A stretch of 12,008 nucleotides of DNA from the NCBI GenBank assembly GCA_900751695.1, contig CAADSS010000067.1, forward strand, positions 1 to 12,008, written 5' to 3'. Under the pieces are notes generated by a model that saw nothing but the letters and a program-made list of their open reading frames with translations, did no database searches and was not told where the DNA came from. Of this stretch, positions 5,954 through 12,008 are shown in pieces; the first letter of the stretch is position 1, and each line of letters opens with the position of its first letter. The position numbers and the translations under genes were made by a program. This DNA comes from an uncultured Collinsella sp. (lineage in GTDB: Bacteria; Actinomycetota; Coriobacteriia; Coriobacteriales; Coriobacteriaceae).

Positions 5954-7348
5954 CTAATTCAAGTTGAGATGGACCAAAAGAGCTTCGTGCTCGTTGGGAA
6001 TGTTGTCTTCGATCACGGCGTCGAGGGCGGAGTTGAGAAGCTGACCCAGTTCCGGCCCGGGCTTGACTCCGGCACGAATCAGGTCGCCGCCGTTGATGGA
6101 GAGCATCTTGAGCGTATAGGGCTCCCCTGTCTTCAGCAGCTCGTGCGCCATCGCGCGCATCTCCTCAATCGTCTCAACGTAATAGAAGCACGACGGGGCC
6201 TTGCCAAGCGTATCGGCGCGTTTAAGGTCCATAAGCTCGTCAATCAAACGCGACGTGTCGATGCCCTCGCCAGAAAGCAAGCGCATCATATTGAGCAGGC
6301 AGGAGCGCTCGGGACGCAGCGGTTTGTCATGGTATTTGATGAGCAGGCACACGTCGCGCACCAAGTCGTGCGAGAGCGCCAGGCGATCCATAATGACGCG
6401 CGCCTTCTTGGCGCCGAGCTCTGGATGACCGTAGAAGTGTCCGCTGCCGGCGTGATCGACCGTAAAGCACTCGGGCTTGGAGACATCGTGCAAAAACGCC
6501 GCCCACATAAGGCTCGACGATGGCACGACGCCGTCGCACAGCGCCAGCTCCCCAGCCACCGTCAGCACGCGGGCGATATGCTCGTAGACGTTAAAAGCAT
6601 GATAGACGCTGCGTTGATCAAACCCGCGACCCGCTGCCAACTCGGGCACGGCGGCGCAGATGAGCTCGGGGTAGCGCAGCATCGCGTCTCCCCCGTGGCC
6701 AGTCGAGAGAATGCCCTCGAGCTCAATACCCACGCGCTCGCGCGCCACGGCATCGAGCAGCGGCGCACACTCGGCAAGCGCACGCTTGGTCTCGGGCTCA
6801 ATCATAAAGTCCAGACGGCAGGCAAAGCGCACCGCACGCAGCATGCGCAGGGCGTCCTCGTTAAAGCGACGCTCGGGATCACCGACAGCGCGAATCAGCT
6901 TGCGCTCCAAGTCACCCTGGCCGTCGTAGCGGTCGACAAGCCCGCGCTCGGGATGCCAGGCCATGGCGTTGACGGTAAAGTCGCGGCGCGCCAGATCGTC
7001 CTCGAGCGAGGCGGCGCGCTCGACGCTCTGAGGATGGCGCCCATCGGTATAGAAGCCATCCAGACGGAACGTGGTGACCTCGATACGCTCGCCATCGGAA
7101 ATAGCCGTGATTCCGCCAAATTTAATGCCCGACTCCACAACCACGATGCCGGCGGCCTCGAGCGCCGCCTTGGACTCCTGCCACAGGCCGCTACAGCACA
7201 TATCAACATCGTGGCTGGGGCACCCCATCAGGGCGTCGCGCACCCAACCGCCCACGTACCAAGCCTCAAGACCAGCCGCCTCAAGTGCGCGCAGGACGCG
7301 TAGGGACGCATCGGACGGTTGCGTACCGTTGAGCGAAACATTGCACAT
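5954..7348 (-). CDS. cca: CCA tRNA nucleotidyltransferase / poly(A) polymerase family protein (464 aa)
   Basis: This enzyme adds or repairs the 3' CCA of tRNAs from CTP and ATP. The class II nucleotidyltransferase head shows YVGGWVRDALMG (31-42), the metal-binding HDVD (46-49), RRDFTVNAMAW (121-131) and RRFNEDALRMLRAVRF (160-175). An HD domain follows, with FLHDVSKPE (285-293), GHPE (307-310) and KYHDKP (338-343). The family ending LSINGGDLIRAG is at 416-427. Length fits HD-containing bacterial CCA enzymes. The ATG at 7348 has a perfect AGGAGG 8 nt before it; the in-frame GTG at 7366 lacks a site. Two tRNA genes that already encode CCA lie just downstream, so for them the role would be repair. 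Specificity for CCA rather than poly(A) addition is from family resemblance. Confidence 0.9.
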   Translation of the reverse strand: MCNVSLNGTQPSDASLRVLRALEAAGLEAWYVGGWVRDALMGCPSHDVDMCCSGLWQESKAALEAAGIVVVESGIKFGGITAISDGERIEVTTFRLDGFYTDGRHPQSVERAASLEDDLARRDFTVNAMAWHPERGLVDRYDGQGDLERKLIRAVGDPERRFNEDALRMLRAVRFACRLDFMIEPETKRALAECAPLLDAVARERVGIELEGILSTGHGGDAMLRYPELICAAVPELAAGRGFDQRSVYHAFNVYEHIARVLTVAGELALCDGVVPSSSLMWAAFLHDVSKPECFTVDHAGSGHFYGHPELGAKKARVIMDRLALSHDLVRDVCLLIKYHDKPLRPERSCLLNMMRLLSGEGIDTSRLIDELMDLKRADTLGKAPSCFYYVETIEEMRAMAHELLKTGEPYTLKMLSINGGDLIRAGVKPGPELGQLLNSALDAVIEDNIPNEHEALLVHLNLN

Positions 7349-7485
7349 GCCTATGGCCTCCTGCACTTGTGAGCGTTAATCGATGGTTCTCAAGAAGTCT
7401 AACAAGAAACGAGAAAGCGCGCACACGCAATCGCGTCGTTGATTAGATAAAACGAGACAGCAGACACCACATATGTTCAGCGCGC

Positions 7486-7520
7486 AAAAAACACCCGCCT
7501 TGGTAATCCAAAGCGGGTGT
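7486..7520 (-). terminator. Intrinsic terminator after the second PfkB-family kinase
   Basis: Arms 7491-7503 and 7508-7520 pair over 13 bp with one mismatch around a TAAT loop, followed on the - strand by a T run. It starts 23 nt past the stop of the kinase gene. Confidence 0.9.
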
Positions 7521-7543
7521 TCGGCAACGATGTATCGATGCGG

Positions 7544-8476
7544 CTAGCAGACCTGGCGAACCTCGATGTGCTTCTTATATTCGTCCACCTTGGCAAAATC
7601 GCCCAAACCGGGGCACTCGACCACGTTGGCGCCGGTGGCCATCGACAGGCGCAGGGCGTCCTCGACGCGCTCGGGGGCGTCATGCCACACGGACAGGAAG
7701 GCAGCGAGCGAGGAATCGCCGGCACACACCGTCGACAGCAGCTTGACGTCGAAGGTGCGGTTAGCAAACCAGATGTGCTTGCCGTTGGAGAAGTACGCAC
7801 CGGCGCCGCCGAGGGTCAGCAGCACGTTCTTGGCGCCCTTGGCATGAAGCTCAGCCATAGCGCCCTTGACGGACTCATCGTCGCCACCGCTCACCTTAAT
7901 GCCAAAGATATCGAGCAACTCGTCGTCATTGGGCTTGATCAGCAGCGGCTCCATGGCAATGAGATCTGCCAGCTGATGAATCGAAATGTCGAGAACGAAC
8001 TCGGCACCCTTGGCCTTGACGCGGCGCAGAACCTCGGCCAGGAAGCCCTCGGAAGTGTTGGGAGGCAGCGAGCCGCTGATTACCAGGCAGGTCATGTCAT
8101 CGAGCGAATCGATGAGCTCAAACATCTCCTGCTCATTGGCCTCGTTGATGGCGGCACCGGCGTTGACCATATTGTACTCGGTGTCGGGGCCGGCATTGAG
8201 GAACACGTTGACGCGCGTGATGCCGTCGGTCCACACGGGCTTGACGGGCACGCCCAGGGCCTCGGCGCCCTTGACGATGAACTCGCCCGAGAAGCCAGCG
8301 AAGAAGCCCAGGATCGTGGTGTCGACACCGTAGTGGTCAAGCGTAAACGAGACGTTGAGGCCCTTGCCGTTGGGCGTATAGACGGCGTTGCGAGTACGCG
8401 TGACGGTGTTGGCAGCAAGGCCGTCGCAGGCGATGTTGTAGTCAATGGCGGGATTTGCAGTGAGCGTGTAAATCAT
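7544..8476 (-). CDS. PfkB-family sugar-phosphate kinase, 1-phosphofructokinase/LacC-like, copy 2 (310 aa)
   Basis: A predicted cytoplasmic ATP-dependent kinase of the ribokinase/PfkB fold, closest in look to 1-phosphofructokinase (FruK) and tagatose-6-phosphate kinase (LacC). TLTANPAIDYN opens the protein. NGKGLNVS (36-43) is the sugar-phosphate site with its asparagine kept, and WTDGITRVNV is at 82-91. SGSLPP (134-139), KPND (181-184) and CAGDSSLAAF (251-260) follow, with Asp254 the expected catalytic base; the family motif is usually GAGD. ATG 8476 is chosen because AAAGGA lies 6 nt before it. It has a paralogue of equal length immediately upstream but is separated from it by a strong terminator, so it probably has its own promoter. 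Substrate not settled. Confidence 0.85.
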   Translation of the reverse strand: MIYTLTANPAIDYNIACDGLAANTVTRTRNAVYTPNGKGLNVSFTLDHYGVDTTILGFFAGFSGEFIVKGAEALGVPVKPVWTDGITRVNVFLNAGPDTEYNMVNAGAAINEANEQEMFELIDSLDDMTCLVISGSLPPNTSEGFLAEVLRRVKAKGAEFVLDISIHQLADLIAMEPLLIKPNDDELLDIFGIKVSGGDDESVKGAMAELHAKGAKNVLLTLGGAGAYFSNGKHIWFANRTFDVKLLSTVCAGDSSLAAFLSVWHDAPERVEDALRLSMATGANVVECPGLGDFAKVDEYKKHIEVRQVC

Positions 8477-8510
8477 GAATGTTCCTTTCACGAAGCAACG
8501 TGTTAATGAA

Positions 8511-8539
8511 AGTATATTCCACGCATCGGTAAAAGGCTA
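8511..8539 (-). promoter_or_regulatory. Possible promoter of the second kinase gene
   Basis: TATACT (8511-8516) is a good -10 on the - strand, 34 nt before the ATG. The -35 position at 17 nt spacing (TAGCCT) is poor. A separate promoter is expected because a strong terminator lies upstream at 8605-8637. Confidence 0.35.
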
Positions 8540-8604
8540 GGACAACTCGGTGAACGGTGTGGAAGCGATGAAGTACGGCGGGACCCCTCTCCCCCGTGGC
8601 GGAA

Positions 8605-8637
8605 CAAAAAAGGCGCCCCGGCCGAAACCGGGGCGCC
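8605..8637 (-). terminator. Strong intrinsic terminator after the first PfkB-family kinase
   Basis: A perfect 10-bp GC-rich stem (8612-8621 with 8628-8637), a 6-nt loop and a run of T on the - strand, 28 nt past the stop at 8666. It should separate the two kinase transcripts. Confidence 0.93.
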
Positions 8638-8665
8638 GCATGCGCACGAATATGTCGCGTTTCGA

Positions 8666-9598
8666 TTACTGACGATCGAGCTTGCGGACAGCAACGCGCT
8701 TGCTGTACTCATCGACGTGACCGAAGTCGCCGATGCCGACGGACTCGGCAACGTTGGCGCCGGTGGCCATAGCGAGCTTCATGGCCTCCTCGACGTTGTC
8801 GCGATCCCTGTACCACTTGTGCAGGAACGCAGCGAGGGTGCAGTCGCCGGCGCAGACGGAAGAAACCAGCTTGATGTTGAACTCACGCTTGGCGTACCAG
8901 ATGTCCTCGCCGTTGGAGAAGTAAGCGTCGCCGCGGCTACCACGGGTGAGCAGCACGTTCTGAACGCCAGCGTCGTGAGCCATCTTCATGGCAACGCGGA
9001 CCTCGTCGTCGGTGTCGACCGGCACGCCGAAGATGGCCTTCATCTCGTGATGGTTCGGCTTGATGAGCAGCGGCTTCTTGTGAGCGAGCTCCTTGAGCTT
9101 GTCGGAGGACAGGTCCAAGACGACGTCGGCGCCACGAGCCTGAGCGTGCTCCATGACCTGAGCCAGGAAGTCGGGCGTAGCTTTGGGAGGAACGGAGCCG
9201 GAAACGATCAGGCACTCAAGATCACCCGCGGTATCCAGGATGTTGTAGAGCTCCTCCTGGTGCTGCGGCGTAATAGGAGCACCCGGGTTCAGGATGCCGT
9301 ACTCGTGCTGGCCATCGTTGACGTAGGTGTTAATGCGCGTGATACCGTCGGTCCAGACCGGGCGGCAGAGGCAACCCAGGTTCATGACCTCCTCGACGAT
9401 GAACTTGCCCGTGAAGCCGGCGAAGAAGCCGAGCGCGACGGTGTCGACGCCCATCTTCTTAAAGGCGAAGGACACGTCGAGGCCCTTGCCGTTAGCCGTG
9501 TAGCTGGCCGAGCCGGTGCGGACGTTCTCGTCGGGCTCGAGCGGAGAGCTCGAAACCGTCATGTCGACAGCCGGGTTAGCGGTTAGCGTGTAGAACAT
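8666..9598 (-). CDS. PfkB-family sugar-phosphate kinase, 1-phosphofructokinase/LacC-like, copy 1 (310 aa)
   Basis: A paralogue of the kinase at 7544-8476, of the same length and sharing many blocks (LTANPA, LGFFAGF, VWTDGITR, YFSNG, CAGD, LAAFL, MATGANV). The expected motifs are SGSVPP (133-138), KPNHHE (180-185) and CAGDCTLAAF (249-258), with Asp252 the predicted base. It differs at the sugar site: NGKGLDVS (36-43) has Asp41 where the partner and most family members have Asn, which may alter substrate choice. An AGGGGG lies 8 nt before the ATG. It starts 74 nt after ptsI ends, so it is likely co-transcribed with the PTS genes. Phosphorylation of fructose 1-phosphate is the leading guess; tagatose 6-phosphate is the main alternative. 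Confidence 0.85.
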   Translation of the reverse strand: MFYTLTANPAVDMTVSSSPLEPDENVRTGSASYTANGKGLDVSFAFKKMGVDTVALGFFAGFTGKFIVEEVMNLGCLCRPVWTDGITRINTYVNDGQHEYGILNPGAPITPQHQEELYNILDTAGDLECLIVSGSVPPKATPDFLAQVMEHAQARGADVVLDLSSDKLKELAHKKPLLIKPNHHEMKAIFGVPVDTDDEVRVAMKMAHDAGVQNVLLTRGSRGDAYFSNGEDIWYAKREFNIKLVSSVCAGDCTLAAFLHKWYRDRDNVEEAMKLAMATGANVAESVGIGDFGHVDEYSKRVAVRKLDRQ

Positions 9599-9625
9599 TT
9601 ACAGTACCCCCTGTATATGTGAGGG

Positions 9626-9655
9626 CCGCGTGGCCGGCCCATTCCAACCACGCGG
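9626..9655 (-). other. Perfect 8-bp inverted repeat in the ptsI-kinase gap
   Basis: CCGCGTGG (9626-9633) and CCACGCGG (9648-9655) are exact complements with a 14-nt loop. No T run follows on the - strand, so this is not a usual terminator. It could tune the ratio of the two gene products by RNA processing or stability, or be a protein-binding site. Confidence 0.5.
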
Positions 9656-9672
9656 TTACCTCTGATACCAAA

Positions 9673-11376
9673 TTAGCGAGCTGCGGACTCGAGCAGTGCC
9701 TTGACCTCGGCGGCAGTGTTGCAGGCGAGCGCCTTCTCGGCGAGCTCGTCGCACTCGGCCTTGGTCCACTGGCTGATGGTCTTGCGGGCGCGCAGGATCG
9801 ACGGAGCGCTCATCGAGAACTCCTCCAGGCCCCAGCTGATCAGCAGCGGCTCGAGCAGCGGATCGGCAGCGGCCTCGCCGCACATACCGACCATGATGCC
9901 GGCCTTCACGCCGCTCTCGATGATGTTCTTGAGCGAGCGGAGCACGGCGGGATAGTACACCTGGTACAGGTTGGAGATGGTGTCGTTACCACGGTCGGCG
10001 CACATGGTGTAGCCGATCAGGTCGTTGGTGCCGATGGAGAAGAAGTCGGCAACCTCGGCAAGACGGTCTGCGAGCAGCGAAGCGGCGGGCGTCTCGACCA
10101 TGATGCCGACCTCGATGTTCTCGTTGAACTTGCGACCCTCTTCGGTCAGCTCGGCCTTGCAATGCTCGACGAGCTCCTTGACAGCCAAGACCTCCTCGAC
10201 GCAGGTGACGAGCGGGATCATGATCTTGACGTCACCGAAGGCGCTAGCGCGCAGCAGAGCGCGGAGCTGGACCTTGTACTGGTCGGGATTGGCCAGGCAG
10301 TAACGCACGGCGCGGAAGCCCATGAAGGGGTTATCTTCCTTGACCATGTGCAGATACGGAATCTCCTTGTCGCCACCCACATCGAGCGTGCGGATGATGA
10401 CCGGAGCACCCTTGAGCGCGCTGGCGACCTTACGGTAGGCGTTGAACTGCTCCTCCTCGGAAGGAAGCTCGGCAGAGTCCATGAACAGGAACTCGGAGCG
10501 GAACAGACCGATAGCCTCGGCATCGTGATCGAGCGCGTTGGGCACGTCATCGGGGTTACCGATGTTGCAGGCGATGATCTTCTTGATGCCATCGGCAGTC
10601 ACGGACGGCTTGCCACGGAAGGCCTCGAGGGCCGCCTTCTCGGCAGCGAAGGCCTCGGCCTTGGCGGTGTAGGCAGCGAGCGTCTCCTCGTCGGGATCGG
10701 CCTCGACGATACCCTTGCCACCGTCGACGACAACGGTCATACCGTTGCGCAGCGCGGTGCAGCTGTTGGAAACCGAAAGGACAGCCGGGATCTCGAGGGC
10801 ACGCGCGATGATCGCGGAGTGCGACGTGCGGCCACCGGTCTCGGTGACGATACCGGCAACGTGGGTCTTATCGATCGTGGCGGTCATGGACGGCGTGAGG
10901 TCATGCACGACAACGACGGTGTTCTCGGGCAGGACGGAGAGGTCGACGACCTCCTTGCCCAGCAGCTCGGCCAGAATACCGGTGCGGATGTCGGCGATGT
11001 CGGCCGCGCGCAGACGGAACATCTCGTCGTCCATGGACAGGAACATGTTCTCGAACATGGTCGAGGTGTCCATGAGCGCCTGCTCGGCGCAGGTACCGCC
11101 GTCAATGGCGGCGTTGATGGCGTCGGTCATGCCCGGGTCCTGAGCCAGGACAATGTGTCCGCTCATGATCTCGGCCTCGGCCTCGCCCACCGTCTCCTTC
11201 ATGTGGTCGGCCTGAGCCTGGGTCTTCTCGCAGAAGACCGAAAGAGCGGACTGATAGCGCTCCTTCTCTGCTGCCGAATCAGCAACCTCGTGCGGCTCAA
11301 ACGTCAAGTCGGGATCGACGGCAACCATGACGGTGCCGATACCGATGCCCTCGGAAGCGTTGACTCCCTGATACAT
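9673..11376 (-). CDS. ptsI: Phosphoenolpyruvate-protein phosphotransferase, PTS Enzyme I (567 aa)
   Basis: Enzyme I takes phosphate from phosphoenolpyruvate and hands it to HPr, the first step of all PTS sugar uptake. The N-terminal HPr-binding and swivelling domains end with GGRTSHSAIIAR, where His186 is the phosphorylated residue. The C-terminal PEP-binding barrel shows GLFRSEFLFM (R293), IIRTLDVGGDKEIPY (R329), GIMVETPAA (E428), FFSIGTNDLIGY (D452) and GIMVGMCGEAAADP (Cys499, the active-site cysteine). All key residues are present and the length is normal for the family. ATG 11376 is chosen because the GGAGAGAGG site is 7 nt before it but only 1 nt before the other ATG at 11382. It lies 133 nt downstream of ptsH with a hairpin in the gap, and 74 nt upstream of the first kinase. 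Confidence 0.97.
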   Translation of the reverse strand: MYQGVNASEGIGIGTVMVAVDPDLTFEPHEVADSAAEKERYQSALSVFCEKTQAQADHMKETVGEAEAEIMSGHIVLAQDPGMTDAINAAIDGGTCAEQALMDTSTMFENMFLSMDDEMFRLRAADIADIRTGILAELLGKEVVDLSVLPENTVVVVHDLTPSMTATIDKTHVAGIVTETGGRTSHSAIIARALEIPAVLSVSNSCTALRNGMTVVVDGGKGIVEADPDEETLAAYTAKAEAFAAEKAALEAFRGKPSVTADGIKKIIACNIGNPDDVPNALDHDAEAIGLFRSEFLFMDSAELPSEEEQFNAYRKVASALKGAPVIIRTLDVGGDKEIPYLHMVKEDNPFMGFRAVRYCLANPDQYKVQLRALLRASAFGDVKIMIPLVTCVEEVLAVKELVEHCKAELTEEGRKFNENIEVGIMVETPAASLLADRLAEVADFFSIGTNDLIGYTMCADRGNDTISNLYQVYYPAVLRSLKNIIESGVKAGIMVGMCGEAAADPLLEPLLISWGLEEFSMSAPSILRARKTISQWTKAECDELAEKALACNTAAEVKALLESAAR

Positions 11377-11427
11377 TCCCATTCCTCTCTCCGTGTCATG
11401 TGATAAAGCGTTTTGCCATATCCATGA

Positions 11428-11464
11428 CAAAAGAGCGCAGCTACCTTACAACAGGTCACTGCGC
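11428..11464 (-). terminator. Hairpin with T run between ptsH and ptsI, possible attenuator
   Basis: On the - strand GCGCAG-TG-ACCT and AGGT-AG-CTGCGC fold around a 6-nt loop with a 2x2 internal loop, followed by TCTTTTG. Placed 46 nt past the HPr stop, it could let HPr be made in excess over Enzyme I by partial termination. Strength is uncertain because of the internal loop. Confidence 0.55.
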
Positions 11465-11509
11465 CCCCAAATATGAACTTAGTTGTTCAACATGCGACCC
11501 GTTTGAGTT

Positions 11510-11773
11510 CTACTCGCCAAGACCGCTCTTGATGAGCTCGATGGCAGCAGCCAGAGCCTCGGCCTCGTCAGCGCCGTCGCACTTGACCTCGACCTCGGTG
11601 CCGCAGGGGATACCAGCAGCCATGAGGGCCATCGGGGACTTGCCGTTGACCTCCTTCTCGGGGGTGACGACTGTCACGTCACAGGCGTACTTGCCCATGG
11701 TGGAGGCGAACAGACCAGCCGGACGCATGTGCAGACCCTGAGGATTAACGAGGGTAGCCTTCTCAGAAACCAT
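11510..11773 (-). CDS. ptsH: Phosphocarrier protein HPr (87 aa)
   Basis: HPr carries phosphate from Enzyme I to the EIIA domains of sugar permeases in the cytoplasm. NPQGLHMRPAG contains His15, the phosphorylated residue, followed by the usual Arg17-Pro18. NGKSPMALM has Ser46 at the position that HPr kinase modifies in Firmicutes, but residue 47 is Pro rather than the usual Ile. The length is typical. The ATG at 11773 has AAGGAG 6 nt before it, so an in-frame start further upstream at 11830 is not needed. It is the first visible gene of the PTS cluster: ptsI follows, then the kinases. No PTS permease gene is in the window. Confidence 0.96.
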   Translation of the reverse strand: MVSEKATLVNPQGLHMRPAGLFASTMGKYACDVTVVTPEKEVNGKSPMALMAAGIPCGTEVEVKCDGADEAEALAAAIELIKSGLGE

Positions 11774-12008
11774 AGTTGACTCCTTTTTGTGTTTAACCCC
11801 TGTCATGCATGTGGCAGGAGTCAGATTCACGACGTTGTTTATATTAACTCACATCAAACGGTTTTTCATTATGTTTCAGACGAATTATTGGACAGATGTG
11901 TTTGTCTTCCGCTTGCTCGCCCACAGGGGCCCGCGCGCGGCCTGTGAGATTTCCTGCTCTACAGTCCTGCTCGCACGAAGAGCACATTAAGTGCTCTTCG
12001 GCTCGTGC
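11774..12008. other. Upstream region of ptsH with two palindromes, no gene seen
   Basis: The part nearest ptsH is AT-rich and likely holds its promoter; TAATAT/TATAAA near 11835-11845 is -10-like on the - strand, without a convincing -35. Further out there is CACAGG/CCTGTG (11922-11927 with 11941-11946) around a GC-rich loop, then a perfect 10-bp hairpin at 11976-12000. I see no credible reading frame here. Confidence 0.4.
11976..12000. repeat. Perfect 10-bp hairpin at the right edge
   Basis: CGAAGAGCAC (11976-11985) and GTGCTCTTCG (11991-12000) are exact complements with loop ATTAA. It may be the stem of a terminator for a gene beyond the window. No T run follows on the - strand, and the + strand is cut off 8 nt later. 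Confidence 0.5.

Noticed and set aside
5969..7303. 444-codon open frame antisense to the CCA-enzyme gene
   Set aside because: It is a shadow of a well-supported gene, with no recognisable domain.
7517..9586. Two long + strand frames (7517-8506 and 8717-9586) antisense to the PfkB kinases
   Set aside because: They mirror the two paralogous genes, and their similarity to each other simply reflects the duplication on the coding strand.
9619..11403. 594-codon open frame on the + strand, antisense to ptsI
   Set aside because: ptsI on the other strand has every catalytic motif. The antisense frame is a by-product of GC-rich codon use, has no ribosome site and gives a low-complexity product.

Overview
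The window looks like chromosomal DNA of a high-GC, Gram-positive gut actinobacterium, most likely Collinsella or another Coriobacteriia member. That placement rests on protein style, GC-rich codon use, an actinobacterial-type tRNA-Glu and gene content recalled from memory; no search was run. Apart from one insertion sequence on the left, it is mostly ordinary housekeeping and sugar-metabolism DNA.

Left part, + strand. Positions 1-399 hold the C-terminal end of a protein that begins outside the window, probably the tail of an ABC-transporter ATPase. Its last codons are interrupted by a complete, apparently intact IS3-family element (386-1640): imperfect terminal inverted repeats, a 3-bp ATG target duplication, orfA and orfB linked by an A_AAA_AAT slippery site, and a full DDE motif. 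Next is a 477-residue radical SAM/SPASM-like protein (1843-3276). It is bracketed by a perfect 19-nt inverted repeat, and a third near-copy of the motif lies downstream. This is the least explained structure in the window.

Middle part, all - strand. In transcription order these are a CCA-adding-enzyme homologue (7348-5954), two identical tandem tRNA-Glu(CTC) genes (5826-5651) with a clear promoter and terminator, a YbhN/UPF0104-type membrane protein with a long basic tail (5500-4193), and a TetR-type regulator (4076-3465) preceded by a possible operator.

Right part, also - strand: a general PTS cluster. HPr (ptsH, 11773-11510) comes first, then a hairpin that may attenuate transcription, Enzyme I (ptsI, 11376-9673), and two tandem 310-residue PfkB-family sugar-phosphate kinases (9598-8666 and 8476-7544), each with its own strong terminator. 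EI and HPr pass phosphate from phosphoenolpyruvate to sugar permeases encoded elsewhere. The two kinases probably phosphorylate the sugar phosphates that those permeases deliver (1-phosphofructokinase or tagatose-6-phosphate-kinase type).

I found no CRISPR array, toxin-antitoxin pair, phage module or obviously new defence system. The observations most worth a second look are the repeat-bracketed radical SAM gene, the IS that swaps the end of its host gene, and the diverged kinase pair with its changed sugar-site residue.
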